Shown one piece after another: positions 8,097 to 16,757 of a stretch of DNA of 64,000 bases. Numbering within the stretch: the stretch's first letter is position 1; every line of letters starts with the position of its first letter. The notes under the pieces are model-generated. The model was not told the DNA's origin, did not search any database, and saw only the letters and a list, made by a program, of their open reading frames with translations. This stretch comes from CAZQFV01 sp964592645 (GTDB lineage: Bacteria; Chloroflexota; Chloroflexia; DTKN01): NCBI GenBank assembly GCA_964592645.1, contig CAZQFV010000014.1, positions 1-64,000 on the forward strand. Reading direction: 5' to 3'. Made by a program: the position numbers and the translations under genes.

Positions 8097-9581
8097 ATGA
8101 CCATGCAGACGCGACCGAAACTCTTCCCTCTCCTGGCCCTGGTTTCTTGCCTCCTGGTGCTGATTCTGCCCTGGGGGAGCCAAGCCCGCGCGCAGCAGCC
8201 CGATTGGGCGGCCATCGATGCCTATGTCGAGGCCCAGCGGAACGGGGCGCGCATCCCCGGCGTCGCCCTGGGCATCGTCCGCGGCGGTCAGATCGTGCAT
8301 CTGGCGGGCTTGGGCACGGCCGGCCCTTCCGGGCAGCCGGTGACGCCCCAGACACCCTTCCTCATCGGTTCCCTCTCCAAGCCCTTCACCGCGCTGGCCG
8401 CCATGCAGTTGGCCGAGGCCGGTAAGCTGGACCTGGACGCGCCGGCGCAGTCCTATCTGCCCTGGTTCCGGGTCGCCGATGCCGCCGCCTCCGCCCAGAT
8501 CACCGTGCGCCACCTGCTGCACCACACCAGCGGCCTCCCCAACGGGGCCGGCCTGGCGCCGCTGCTGGAAGGCGAGGGAGTTACGCTCGAAGCGCACGTG
8601 CGGAACATGGCGGGCGTCCGCCTCAACCGCCCTGTCGGTGCTTCCTTCGAATACTCCAACGCCAACTACATCGTCCTCGGTCTGGTCGTCCAGGTTGTCT
8701 CCGGGCAACCGTACGCGGAGTATGTCCAACAGCACATCTTTGCCCCGCTTCAGATGAGCCACAGCTACACCTCCCAGGACGAAGCGCGTCGGCAAGGGAT
8801 GGCCAGCGGCTACCGCTGGTGGTTCGGCTTCCCCATCGCCGCCGACCTGCCCTATCCGGCCTCCGCCCTGCCGGCCGGCTACCTCATCTCCAGCGCCGAG
8901 GACATGGCCCGTTTCCTGGCGGCCAACCTGTCCGGCGGCGGCGCCGTCCTCTCCCCCGCCGGCATCGCCGAGATGCAGCGGCCGGCCGTCGCCACCGGCA
9001 GCGGCGATGCCTACGGCATGGGCTGGATCGTTTCCAAACTGGGCGGCACGCCGGTGATCTTGCACGAGGGCTCCACCGCCAACTTTCACTCCACCGCGAT
9101 CATGGCCCCGGAGACAGGCTGGGGAGTGGTCGTCCTCACCAACTGCACCAGCATGTTCGCCGGCCAGGCGGCGCGCATCGCCCGCGGGGTCATGGCCCAA
9201 CTGCTGGGGCAGTCCATCCCGGACGAGGCGCCCGGCTTCGCCGCCTTCTATATAGCCGTCGACGTGGCCGTGGTCCTGCTGACGGCCGGCCTGGTGCTCT
9301 CCATCGTCCTGCTGCCCCGCTGGCGCCGGCGGCTGATCGCGCGCCGGCCGCGCACCCTGGGCTTCCTGGGCCGCGTCTTTCTGCCCATCTCCGCCGACAT
9401 CGCCTGGCCGCTCATCCTGCTGATCCTCATCCCGATGGGCGCCGGTTTCCCGCTATGGCGGACCATGGCCTTCTTCCAGCCCGACCTCACCTACTGGGGG
9501 CTCGGCATGGCGTTCCTCGCGCTGGGCAAAGGCTTGGCGCGGATCGGGCTGGCCGCGACAGCGTTGAGGAAAAAACCTTGA
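8097..9581 (+). CDS. Beta-lactamase-class-C-family serine hydrolase, membrane anchored
   Basis: A signal peptide (about 1-32) is followed by a class-C beta-lactamase/penicillin-binding-type hydrolase domain and a C-terminal region with about three membrane segments (about 385-490). The catalytic motifs are SLSK (SxxK) in FLIGSLSKPFTA, YSN in FEYSNANYIVLG and HEG in VILHEGSTANFHST. Members act outside the membrane as esterases, D-aminopeptidases or peptidoglycan-related enzymes; the substrate is unknown. An ATG at 8091 directly abuts AGGAGG, so the ATG at 8097 (6-nt spacing) is the better start. The stop overlaps the TTG start of the M20 peptidase (TTGA), indicating translational coupling. Confidence 0.88.
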   Translation: MTMQTRPKLFPLLALVSCLLVLILPWGSQARAQQPDWAAIDAYVEAQRNGARIPGVALGIVRGGQIVHLAGLGTAGPSGQPVTPQTPFLIGSLSKPFTALAAMQLAEAGKLDLDAPAQSYLPWFRVADAAASAQITVRHLLHHTSGLPNGAGLAPLLEGEGVTLEAHVRNMAGVRLNRPVGASFEYSNANYIVLGLVVQVVSGQPYAEYVQQHIFAPLQMSHSYTSQDEARRQGMASGYRWWFGFPIAADLPYPASALPAGYLISSAEDMARFLAANLSGGGAVLSPAGIAEMQRPAVATGSGDAYGMGWIVSKLGGTPVILHEGSTANFHSTAIMAPETGWGVVVLTNCTSMFAGQAARIARGVMAQLLGQSIPDEAPGFAAFYIAVDVAVVLLTAGLVLSIVLLPRWRRRLIARRPRTLGFLGRVFLPISADIAWPLILLILIPMGAGFPLWRTMAFFQPDLTYWGLGMAFLALGKGLARIGLAATALRKKP

Positions 9582-11053
9582 ACGGCACCCCGATCATCTT
9601 CCTGCCGGTCCTGGCGGCGTTCCTGCTCCTGCTCGCCGTGCTGGCCGTCCGCGCGCTGCGGTTCCGCGCCGCCCCAATCGAGGCGGCGCCCCTGCCCACC
9701 GAAGAGGCCGCCGGCGCCGCCGCCGCCGAACACCTGGCCGGGGCGGTCCGCTTCCCGACGATCTCCTATCCCGACATGGCCCAGGGCGACCGCCAGGCCT
9801 TCCTGGGCCTGCATGACTACCTGGCGCAGTCGTACCCGCGGGCGCACGCGACACTCACCCGCGAGGTGGTGGGCGAATACAGCCTGCTGTACACCTGGCC
9901 GGGGCAGGACCCCCGGCGCAAACCGATCGTCCTGATGGCCCATCTGGACGTCGTGCCGGTGGAGGCCGGGAGTGGGGGGGATTGGACCTACCCACCGTTC
10001 TCCGGACAGATTGCCGAGGGGTATGTCTGGGGTCGGGGGGCCATAGACTCCAAGTTCGGCCTCATCGGCGCCTTGGAGGCCGTGGAGTCGCTCCTGGCAG
10101 AGGGATACCGGCCGCAGCGCACGGTGCTCCTGGCCTTTGGCTGCGACGAGGAGCTGATGGGCTGGGCCGGGGCGCGGCAGATCGCCGCCCTGCTGGAGCA
10201 GCGGGGCATCGTCCCGGAGTACGTCCTGGATGAAGGCGGGGGGGTCGTCGACGGCGTTGTGCCGCTGCTGCGCCGGCCCGTGGCGCTCGTGGGCATCGCC
10301 GAAAAGGGGTACCTGAGCCTGGAGTTGGCGGTCCAGACGGACGGCGGCCACTCCTCGATGCCGCCGCGGCGGACGGCGATCGGCATCCTGGGCGCGGCCG
10401 TCGCCCGGCTGGAGAGGCATCGTCCGCGCGCCCATCTGACCGCGCCCGTGCGGCTGTTCCTGGAGGCGATTGGGCGAGAGATGCCCTTCCTCGCCCGCCT
10501 GGTCCTGGCCAACCTCTGGCTGTTCGCCCCCCTGGTCAGGGGACTGGCCTCGCGCAAGCCCGAGTTCGACAGCCTGGTGCGCACCACCACCGCGCCGACG
10601 CTCTTTCACTCCGGCGTCAAGGACAACATCCTGCCGCTGAAAGCCCGGGCGGTGGTCAACTTTCGCCTGCGCGAGGGTGAAACGGTGGAAGATGTGCTGG
10701 CCCATGTCGGCCGTGTCTTGGGCAAAATGCCGGTGCAGGTCCGCCCCTATCAGGAGGCGCTCGGATGGAGCGCGTCGCCGGTGGCCGACACCACTTCGGC
10801 GGCCTTCGATCTACTGCAACGGACCATACGGATGGTCTTTCCCGCTGCCGTGGTGGCCCCGTTCCTGGTTACGGGGGCCACCGACGCCCGCTACTACGGC
10901 CGGCTGACGGCCAACGTCTTTCGTTTCAGCCCCATGCGGGCCGGAGGGGACGATCTGAAGCGGGCCCATGGAACCGACGAGCGGGTGGCGGTGGAGGACT
11001 GCCGGCGGGCAGTGGCGTTCTACCGCCAGCTCATCCTGGGAGGTGACAAATGA
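9578..11053 (+). CDS. M20 family metallopeptidase, PM20D1/carboxypeptidase-S type
   Basis: This 491-residue enzyme starts at a TTG overlapping the preceding stop, with GAGG 8 nt upstream. One N-terminal membrane segment (IIFLPVLAAFLLLLAVLAV) is followed by an M20 di-zinc peptidase. The metal and catalytic motifs are LMAHLDVVPV, GRGAIDSKFG, CDEELMGW, VLDEGGGV and the late His in KRAHGTDERV. The lid/dimerisation region includes the GGHSSMPP loop typical of this group. The architecture resembles mammalian PM20D1 and yeast carboxypeptidase S, which act on N-acyl amino acids or peptides; substrate specificity is inferred only. It overlaps the next gene by ATGA. The open frame extends upstream into the serine hydrolase gene, but that part has no family character. 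Confidence 0.88.
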   Translation: MNGTPIIFLPVLAAFLLLLAVLAVRALRFRAAPIEAAPLPTEEAAGAAAAEHLAGAVRFPTISYPDMAQGDRQAFLGLHDYLAQSYPRAHATLTREVVGEYSLLYTWPGQDPRRKPIVLMAHLDVVPVEAGSGGDWTYPPFSGQIAEGYVWGRGAIDSKFGLIGALEAVESLLAEGYRPQRTVLLAFGCDEELMGWAGARQIAALLEQRGIVPEYVLDEGGGVVDGVVPLLRRPVALVGIAEKGYLSLELAVQTDGGHSSMPPRRTAIGILGAAVARLERHRPRAHLTAPVRLFLEAIGREMPFLARLVLANLWLFAPLVRGLASRKPEFDSLVRTTTAPTLFHSGVKDNILPLKARAVVNFRLREGETVEDVLAHVGRVLGKMPVQVRPYQEALGWSASPVADTTSAAFDLLQRTIRMVFPAAVVAPFLVTGATDARYYGRLTANVFRFSPMRAGGDDLKRAHGTDERVAVEDCRRAVAFYRQLILGGDK

Positions 11054-12114
11054 CCGAAGGTGTGTACGAGCGCCTGGCCGAGGCCCTGGACCGCCTGCCC
11101 AACGGCTTCCCCCGCACGCCGGCCGGCACCGAGATCCTGATCCTGAAAAAGATCTTCTCCCCGGAGGAGGCCGCGCTGGCCGGGCAACTGAGCGGTGCGA
11201 TGGAGCCGCTGGAGGAGATCTCTGCCCGCCTGGGCCGGCCGGCCGGGGAGGTCCTTTCGCCGCTAATGAACCTGGTCCGCCGCGGCGCGGCCTGGTTCGA
11301 CAGGGCCGGAGGCCGGCCGCGCTTCCGCCTGGCGCCCTTTATCGTCGGCCTCTACGAGGCGCAATTGGAACGCATGGACCACGAGCTGGCCCACCTGGTG
11401 GAGCACTATATGCTGGACGGCGGGGCGGCGGGCATCATGGGGCCGGAGCCGGCCCTGCACCGGGTGCTGCCCACCCAGGGCACGGTGAAAAGCGAGTGGA
11501 TCCTGCCCTACGACGACGTGCGCGCCCTGCTGCTGGAAGCCAAGAACTTTTGGGTGCGCGACTGCATCTGCCGAGAGAAGCAGAAACACATGGGCCGGCC
11601 GTGCAAGTTTCCCACCCATGTCTGCCTCAGCTTCTCCTCCTCCGGACGGCCGGGGGAGATCACCCAGGAGGAGGCCCTGGCCATCCTGGAGCAGGCGGAA
11701 AAGGCAGGCCTGGTCCATACCGTCAGCAACGTCATGGCCGGCCACAACTATATTTGCAACTGCTGCTCCTGCTGCTGCGGCATCCTGCGCGGGATCACCG
11801 AATACGGGATCAAGAACTCGGTCGCCGCGGCCAACTACTATGCCATTATCGACGGCGCCGCCTGCCAGGGCTGCGGGACCTGCGTCGAGCGCTGTCAGGT
11901 GCATGCCATCGCCCTGGTGGATGGGGTGGCCGTAGTGGACCTGGAACGCTGCATCGGCTGCGGGCTGTGCGTCAGCGGGTGCCCGGACGGCGTGCCGCGC
12001 ATGCAGCGCAAGGAGGAGGCCGAGATCGTGCCGCCGCCGGCCGACTTTGCCGCCTGGGAGCAGGCCCGGATGAGGAATCGGGGGAATAGAACCGATCCAA
12101 CCCCCAAGACCTAG
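11050..12114 (+). CDS. 4Fe-4S ferredoxin-domain protein with helical N-terminal region
   Basis: This 354-residue cytoplasmic iron-sulfur protein has an N-terminal helical, winged-helix-like part (about 1-110), a central Cys-rich section (RDCICREKQKHMGRPC and CNCCSCCCGI) and two C-terminal 4Fe-4S motifs (CQGCGTCVERC, with a late ligand Cys in the partner motif, and CIGCGLCVSGCPDG). Proteins of this layout are common in anaerobes and are presumed electron carriers or redox sensors; no specific partner is known. The start overlaps the M20 stop (ATGA). A DUF362 lipoprotein follows 10 bp later; DUF362 and ferredoxin domains often occur together. Confidence 0.82.
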   Translation: MTEGVYERLAEALDRLPNGFPRTPAGTEILILKKIFSPEEAALAGQLSGAMEPLEEISARLGRPAGEVLSPLMNLVRRGAAWFDRAGGRPRFRLAPFIVGLYEAQLERMDHELAHLVEHYMLDGGAAGIMGPEPALHRVLPTQGTVKSEWILPYDDVRALLLEAKNFWVRDCICREKQKHMGRPCKFPTHVCLSFSSSGRPGEITQEEALAILEQAEKAGLVHTVSNVMAGHNYICNCCSCCCGILRGITEYGIKNSVAAANYYAIIDGAACQGCGTCVERCQVHAIALVDGVAVVDLERCIGCGLCVSGCPDGVPRMQRKEEAEIVPPPADFAAWEQARMRNRGNRTDPTPKT

Positions 12115-12124
12115 GAGAATGGCA

Positions 12125-13525
12125 ATGGGCAAGAAACTCTCCCGCCGCGGCTTTTTGCACTGGCTGGGGGCGGCCGCCCTGGCTCTGCTCGCCGGCGCCT
12201 GCCGGCCGCGAACGTCCGGCACTCCCGAGGCCACCGCCCCGCCCGGCGGCACGGCCACCGCAGCCGCGCCGACAAGCGCGCCGCGCTCGCCGACGGCAGC
12301 CGCCACGACCGCACCGCCGCCCACCGCAACGGTCCCGACCGCCTCGCCCGCGCCGACATCCACCTCGACGCCGGCACCGACCCCCAGCGCGACGCCCGTG
12401 CCGCCATCTTCCACGGCAACGCCGGAGCCGACCTATCCCACCGCGACGCCCCGCCCGTCCGGCCCACGGGTGGCCATCGCCCGCGCGTCCAGCTACGACC
12501 GGGACCTGGTGCGTCGGCAGATGCGGGCGCTGCTGAACGGGCTGGGCGGGCTGGCCGACATCGTCCACCCGGGCGACGTGGTCGCCATCAAGGTAAACCT
12601 GACCGGGGGCGGCTACTTTCAGCCGCCGGCCGGCTACTCGGCCGTGGAGTGCTACATGACCCACCCGGAGGTGGTCCGCGCCCTGGGGGAGCTGCTGTAC
12701 GAGGCCGGCGCCGCGGGCCTGGTGATCGTCGAGGCCCTCTTCGATCCCCAGTCGTTCGCAGCGAACGGCTACACCGCCGTGGCCGCGGAGCTGGGAGCCT
12801 CGCTGGTGGATCTGAACAGCCCGGCCCCCTACGCCGAGTTTGCCCGTTTCCCGGTGGGCGCCGGCGCCTCCATCTACCCGGAGCTGACCCTCAACGCCAT
12901 CCTGCGGGGCGTGGACGCCTTTGTCTCCGCCGCCAAGATGAAGTGCCACTACAGCACGGGGGTCACCCTGGCCATGAAGAACCTGATCGGCCTACTGCCG
13001 GTGACCGAGTACCGTTCCAGCCCGGACCACTGGTGGCGATCCGCGGCGCACGGCAGCCCCGAGGAGGAGGGCACGCGCCTGCCGCGGGTGATCGTGGACC
13101 TCAACCTGGCCCGGCCGATCGACCTGGCGATCATCGACGGCATCATGACGGCGGAAGGCGGGGAGGTCCCGCGCGGCAGCTTCTCGCCGGTGGCCCCGGG
13201 GGTGCTGATCGCCGGCCGGAACGCCGTGAGCACGGATGCGGTGGCTATGGCGGTGATGGGCTTTACGCCCACGGCGAACCCGCCCACGGCGCCCTTTCTG
13301 CGCAGCGACAACCACCTGAACCTGGCCCGGGCCGCCGGCCTGGGCACCAATCGGCTGGCGGACATCGAGGTCGTCGGCGAGCCGATCGACGCGGTGCGCT
13401 TCCCATTCCATCCCGGTGACCAGGCCATGGCGCCGTGGCACGGCCGGCCCGCCGGCCGGAGCAACGTCCCCGATCAATTGGCTCTACACGCACAAGCTCC
13501 TCAGCGGACAGGAGTAGCATTCTGA
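12125..13525 (+). CDS. DUF362 domain Tat-exported lipoprotein
   Basis: This 466-residue protein begins with a twin-arginine signal (KKLSRRGFLHW) that runs into a lipobox (LLAGAC), so export folded and lipid anchoring are predicted. Residues about 30-110 are a Thr/Pro/Ala-rich linker, followed by DUF362 from about VAIARASSYDRDLV. Typical DUF362 stretches are VVAIKVNLTGGG, FVSAAKMKCHYSTGVTLAMK and VIVDLNLARPIDLAIIDGI. The function of DUF362 is not known; a redox or cofactor role is often suggested because of its association with Fe-S proteins. ATG 12125 sits 7 nt after AGGAG; an ATG at 12119 is too close. Confidence 0.83.
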   Translation: MGKKLSRRGFLHWLGAAALALLAGACRPRTSGTPEATAPPGGTATAAAPTSAPRSPTAAATTAPPPTATVPTASPAPTSTSTPAPTPSATPVPPSSTATPEPTYPTATPRPSGPRVAIARASSYDRDLVRRQMRALLNGLGGLADIVHPGDVVAIKVNLTGGGYFQPPAGYSAVECYMTHPEVVRALGELLYEAGAAGLVIVEALFDPQSFAANGYTAVAAELGASLVDLNSPAPYAEFARFPVGAGASIYPELTLNAILRGVDAFVSAAKMKCHYSTGVTLAMKNLIGLLPVTEYRSSPDHWWRSAAHGSPEEEGTRLPRVIVDLNLARPIDLAIIDGIMTAEGGEVPRGSFSPVAPGVLIAGRNAVSTDAVAMAVMGFTPTANPPTAPFLRSDNHLNLARAAGLGTNRLADIEVVGEPIDAVRFPFHPGDQAMAPWHGRPAGRSNVPDQLALHAQAPQRTGVAF

Positions 13526-13554
13526 AATAGTCCGGCGCCATCCAAGGAGGCCTG

Positions 13555-14193
13555 ATGAGCGACGAATACTCCGACAAGGAACAAAGCCGTATCCTCAAGC
13601 GCGTCCACAAGTGGGGGGTCGCGTTCTCCAAGAGTCCTTCTTTTGCCCAACTGAGCGACGAGCAAAAGAGCGAGTCCGAAGCGGTGGTCATGTTTTTCGC
13701 CGAGCTCATGTACGCCTACATCGGCCTGCGGCCGGAAGAGTGGGATGAACACGGCGTCGACGAGTGCTGCCTGGAGATATTCCCGCGCAAGATTTCGGCC
13801 GAGGAGAGCTTCTTCCGAGCGGTGGCGCCGGTCCTGGCGGCGTTCTTCGCCTTCTGTGGGGAAAAGGGCTGGCTGGCCAACGGTCCCCAACTGGCCCGCG
13901 CGGTGGAGCGGATCGGGCCGCGCATCGTCCGGGCAGCCAATAACCCGCGCAAATGGGGGATAGCCAAGCAGTTCCTCATGTCCGCCCTGCGGGCCGGGGT
14001 CGATGTGGAGAATGAGGACGAGATGAATGCCTTCATGATGCTGTACAACCTGCGCCTGATGCAGGACTACCCGGGACCGGCGCCGGCCGGCCCCCCCCAG
14101 CCGCGGATCAGCCGCAACGCTCCCTGCCCCTGCGGCAGCGGGAAGAAATACAAGCTGTGCTGCGGCAAGGATCAGCCGCGCTTTGGCAAATAG
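13555..14193 (+). CDS. SEC-C motif protein (paralogue 1)
   Basis: This 212-residue cytoplasmic protein has an all-helical body (about 1-175) with no recognised fold and a C-terminal SEC-C zinc finger, RNAPCPCGSGKKYKLCCG, as found at the end of SecA, where it binds Zn and SecB or ribosomes. The body contains a conserved block GLRPEEWDEHGVDECCLEIFPRK that recurs in the next gene. A strong AAGGAGG ribosome-binding site precedes the ATG. The function is unknown; a translation- or secretion-related adaptor is a guess. Confidence 0.78.
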   Translation: MSDEYSDKEQSRILKRVHKWGVAFSKSPSFAQLSDEQKSESEAVVMFFAELMYAYIGLRPEEWDEHGVDECCLEIFPRKISAEESFFRAVAPVLAAFFAFCGEKGWLANGPQLARAVERIGPRIVRAANNPRKWGIAKQFLMSALRAGVDVENEDEMNAFMMLYNLRLMQDYPGPAPAGPPQPRISRNAPCPCGSGKKYKLCCGKDQPRFGK

Positions 14194-14223
14194 GGCCTTG
14201 GCCGTCGACACGGTGGAGGGTCC

Positions 14224-14760
14224 ATGGGCGAGCAAGAACCATCCGAACTGGACGACATCCTGGATGAAGTCTACGACTGGATCTGCGACTTTGTCGAGAG
14301 CGACTATTTCGGCCGGTTGGGGACGGAGCACCAGGACATCGCCGAGGACATCCTGCTGACCTTCACCGAGTACATGTACACGTACCACGGCCTGCCGCCG
14401 GAGGAGTGGGACGAACGGCAGGTGGAGGTATGCTGCCTGGAAACCATCCCCCAGAAGCTTGCCGCGGCCGAAGCGTACTTTCGGGCGATCCCGCCCGTCC
14501 TGGCCCTGTTCCTGCGCTTCGCCGGCGAGGCCGAACTCCTCGATCGCGGCGCGGCCCTGGCCCGTCAGGTACGGCGCATCGGCGCGCGCATCCACGACAA
14601 TGCGCTGAATCCTGCCTGCTGGGGGCCGGCCAAGGCCTTGGCCATGGCCGCCGTGCGGGCCGGCGTGGACCTGACCGACGCCGCGGAGATGGACCGGTTC
14701 CTGGTTCGCTACAAAAAGATGCTCGCCGAAAAGTTTCGGCGCGCCCCACGGGAAGGATGA
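14224..14760 (+). CDS. Paralogue 2 of the SEC-C protein, finger lost
   Basis: This 178-residue protein has the same helical body as the preceding gene (compare GLPPEEWDERQVEVCCLETIPQK with its block), with matching AEAYFRAIPPVLALFLRF and RRIGARI segments. It ends without the SEC-C zinc finger, so it looks like a tandem duplicate that lost or never had the tail. It starts 30 bp after its sister with GGAGG upstream and is probably co-transcribed. The function is unknown; a heteromer with its paralogue is possible. Confidence 0.72.
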   Translation: MGEQEPSELDDILDEVYDWICDFVESDYFGRLGTEHQDIAEDILLTFTEYMYTYHGLPPEEWDERQVEVCCLETIPQKLAAAEAYFRAIPPVLALFLRFAGEAELLDRGAALARQVRRIGARIHDNALNPACWGPAKALAMAAVRAGVDLTDAAEMDRFLVRYKKMLAEKFRRAPREG

Positions 14761-14830
14761 AGGGACCAACAACCCGGCGGCATTACCCGCTCGAAGGAAG
14801 AGGCCGGCCGCCGCCATTTTCCACAGGCAC

Positions 14831-14859
14831 TTGACTGCCGGCCCATTTTGGTACACAAT
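14831..14859 (+). promoter_or_regulatory. Promoter candidate for the cyclase-family gene
   Basis: TTGACT (14831-14836), a 17-nt spacer and CACAAT (14854-14859), about 50 bp before the ATG at 14908. Confidence 0.45.
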
Positions 14860-14907
14860 GCGCTTGCGCAACCGGTATCTTGAGTCAATCCCCAAAGGAG
14901 ACAGCCC

Positions 14908-15798
14908 ATGAAACTGCTCGATCTAACTATCCCCCTGGGCGTAGCTACGCCCCCCTGGCCCACTTACGAGCCGCTGCAGATCAAGTATTTCAAACGGCTG
15001 GCCCCCAACGGGGCCAACGGCCAACTCATCACCCACTCCAACCACCTCGGCACCCACCTCGACGGCGAGATCCACTTCTTCACCGCCGGCAAGGACATCG
15101 CCGCCCTGGACCTGAACGACTTTCTCGTCGGCCCGGGCGTGGTGGTGGACCTCTCCGATGCCGCCGGCGACTACCAGATCTATACCCCGCAGATGGTCGA
15201 GGCGCGCGCCGAGGTGCGTGAGGGCGACATCCTGATCCTCCACACCGGCTACCATCACTTTGGCTGGGACCAGCCCTACGCCGACGAGATCCGCTACATG
15301 GTCAAGCACCCCGGCCCGGACCGCGACTTTGCCCTGTGGGCCAAGGAGAAAAAGATTCGCTGGATCGGCGTGGACTGCGGCAGCGCCGACCACCCCATGA
15401 ACACCATCATCCGCACCTGGATGCCGCGCCAGGCGGCCGAGGCCGATGCCGTCTTCCGCCGCATGTACGGTCAGTCGTTGGAGGAGCGTTTCACCGCCGA
15501 CAAGTACCAGCTAATGCACATCGAGATGTTTCCCCACCACATCATCCACGCCGAGTGCCTGGGTGGGGATATCGATCTGCTGGCCAACCGTCGGGCGACG
15601 ATCGGCTTCTTCCCCTGGCGCTTTGTCGACGGCGAATCGTGCATCGGGCGCTGCGTGGCCCTGGTGGACGACCAGGAGTACGCCGAGCTACTGGAGCGCA
15701 AGGCCGGCCTGCCCAAGACGCGCTTCGGCGACTGCTACGACCCCGCGCATGTCGAGCGGCTGAACCGCCTGAGCGAAGTCGGGTTCGAGAGGTGCTGA
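14908..15798 (+). CDS. Cyclase-family metal hydrolase (kynurenine formamidase-like fold)
   Basis: This 296-residue protein belongs to the bacterial cyclase family (PF04199), which includes kynurenine formamidase and isatin hydrolase. It shows the metal-binding signature HLGTHLDGEIHF (family pattern HxGTHxDxPxH, with Ile in place of Pro) and GVDCGSADHPMNT further on. These cytoplasmic enzymes hydrolyse amide or lactam-like bonds with Zn or Mn. The substrate cannot be read from the sequence. Its place between an oxamate/allantoin-type locus and a purine-type molybdoenzyme makes a role in N-heterocycle breakdown an attractive inference. It has its own promoter candidate and an AAAGGAGA ribosome-binding site. 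Confidence 0.82.
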   Translation: MKLLDLTIPLGVATPPWPTYEPLQIKYFKRLAPNGANGQLITHSNHLGTHLDGEIHFFTAGKDIAALDLNDFLVGPGVVVDLSDAAGDYQIYTPQMVEARAEVREGDILILHTGYHHFGWDQPYADEIRYMVKHPGPDRDFALWAKEKKIRWIGVDCGSADHPMNTIIRTWMPRQAAEADAVFRRMYGQSLEERFTADKYQLMHIEMFPHHIIHAECLGGDIDLLANRRATIGFFPWRFVDGESCIGRCVALVDDQEYAELLERKAGLPKTRFGDCYDPAHVERLNRLSEVGFERC

Positions 15799-15876
15799 CT
15801 CCTGAACAGCTCGCCAGATAACCTGGAAGCCGAAATCCGCATGCACCGACTTTGGGGATCTATGCAGAGATCAATA
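15797..15876 (+). repeat. 80-bp dispersed repeat, copy A
   Basis: It aligns without gaps over 80 bp to the reverse complement of 26851-26930 with about 70 identities, and its first half also matches 23759-23818. It begins GACTCCTG and ends GATCAATA. The ribosome-binding site and ATG of the DUF4177-like gene follow within 21 bp. Confidence 0.85.
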
Positions 15877-15896
15877 GCTTTCGAGGAGGCACCCAG

Positions 15897-16142
15897 ATGC
15901 AGCAGTGGGAGTACCATTTCGAGGATGCCAGCGCGCTGACGAACATGTCGGACATGCGGCGGCCCCAGACGCTGGTCAAGTTCCGCGACCTGGGCCGGCA
16001 GGGCTGGGAGCTCGTGTCGCTCCTGGCCGACAAAGGAGCGGTGTGGGCCACTTTCAAGCGGCCCGTCGAAGAAGCGTCGCCCGGCGTCAAGGGGACCGCA
16101 GCCGCCAACGTACCGACTCCCGGACGCAATATACCCCAGTAG
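15897..16142 (+). CDS. Small DUF4177-like protein
   Basis: This 81-residue protein has the DUF4177 pattern: MQQWEYHFEDA at the start, LGRQGWELVSLL in the middle and FKRP at the end of the fold (about 1-57). The last 24 residues are a low-complexity tail. The ATG 15897 follows GAGGAGG with good spacing; a longer frame starting at 15852 would begin inside the dispersed repeat and is not favoured. The function of DUF4177 proteins is unknown. Confidence 0.7.
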   Translation: MQQWEYHFEDASALTNMSDMRRPQTLVKFRDLGRQGWELVSLLADKGAVWATFKRPVEEASPGVKGTAAANVPTPGRNIPQ

Positions 16143-16185
16143 CCGCAGGCGACCGCCGCCGCCTGGGTCGGTGGGAGAAGTGCCC

Positions 16186-16689
16186 ATGCTCATACGCCGC
16201 GCCCGACCGGCAGACTGGGCCGAGTGGCTGCGCATGCGCGCCACCCTCTGGCCCGACTGCCCGGTGGAGAAACAGGAACAGGAGATGCGCCTCGCCCTGC
16301 CGCCCGCTCACCCCGCCACCCCATCCGAACGGCGCCGCCAAGGAGAGGGGGAGACAAGGGGACTGAGGGAAGGAACAGCCTGTTTTGTGGCAGAGCGCCC
16401 CGGCGGCGGCCTCGGCGGTTTCATCGAGGTGGGCCTGCGCAACTATGCTGAAGGCTGCGACAGCAGCCCGGTAGGATACATCGAGGGCTGGTACGTGGAC
16501 CCCGATCTGCGGCAGCAGGGGGTCGGCGCGGCACTGGTGCAGGCCGGCGAGGAGTGGGCCCGCGCCCAAGGGTGTACCGAGATGGCCTCGGACTGCCTAC
16601 TGGTCAACGAGGGCAGTTTCCGCGCCCACCTGGCGCTTGGGTATGCCGAGGCGGAACGGCTGATCCATTTCTGCAAGCGGCTGGAATAG
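16186..16689 (+). CDS. GNAT N-acetyltransferase, AAC(6')-like, with repeat-derived insertion
   Basis: This 167-residue GCN5-type acetyltransferase has an N-terminal MLIRRARPADWAEWLRMR and the acetyl-CoA-binding motif A GWYVDPDLRQQGVGAALV. The sequence resembles the aminoglycoside 6'-N-acetyltransferase branch, but the substrate is not proven. Between the first helices and strand 2 (about residues 44-66) is a low-complexity insert encoded by the purine-rich tract at 16340-16373. ATG 16186 is preferred; a GTG at 16171 has no clear ribosome-binding site, while GGGAGAAG precedes 16186. Confidence 0.82.
   Translation: MLIRRARPADWAEWLRMRATLWPDCPVEKQEQEMRLALPPAHPATPSERRRQGEGETRGLREGTACFVAERPGGGLGGFIEVGLRNYAEGCDSSPVGYIEGWYVDPDLRQQGVGAALVQAGEEWARAQGCTEMASDCLLVNEGSFRAHLALGYAEAERLIHFCKRLE
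16340..16373 (+). repeat. Purine-rich word-like repeat inside the GNAT gene
   Basis: The tract reads as AGGAGAGGGGGAGACAAG-type words and stays in frame with the acetyltransferase. A similar tract lies in the 2Fe-2S subunit gene at 17958-18007, and a pyrimidine (reverse) version lies between genes at 54117-54200. Confidence 0.6.
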
Positions 16690-16748
16690 CGGCCGTGTTG
16701 GCCTATGAGAAGCTCGGCTTCCAGGTCTATGCCGTACTCCAGGAGTGA
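16690..16748 (+). pseudogene. C-terminal relic of a second GNAT gene
   Basis: Directly after the acetyltransferase stop, another frame reads AAVLAYEKLGFQVYAVLQE and then a stop. YEKLGF is the typical end of a GNAT fold (strand 6/7 region). No rest of a domain precedes it, so this is probably the 3' scar of a lost tandem acetyltransferase or of a longer ancestral tail. Confidence 0.45.
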
Positions 16749-16757
16749 CAGGAGGTC

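Noticed and set aside
8819..9577. Upstream extension of the M20 peptidase frame
   Set aside because: This part overlaps the serine hydrolase gene and has no family character; a TTG start with a ribosome-binding site lies at 9578.
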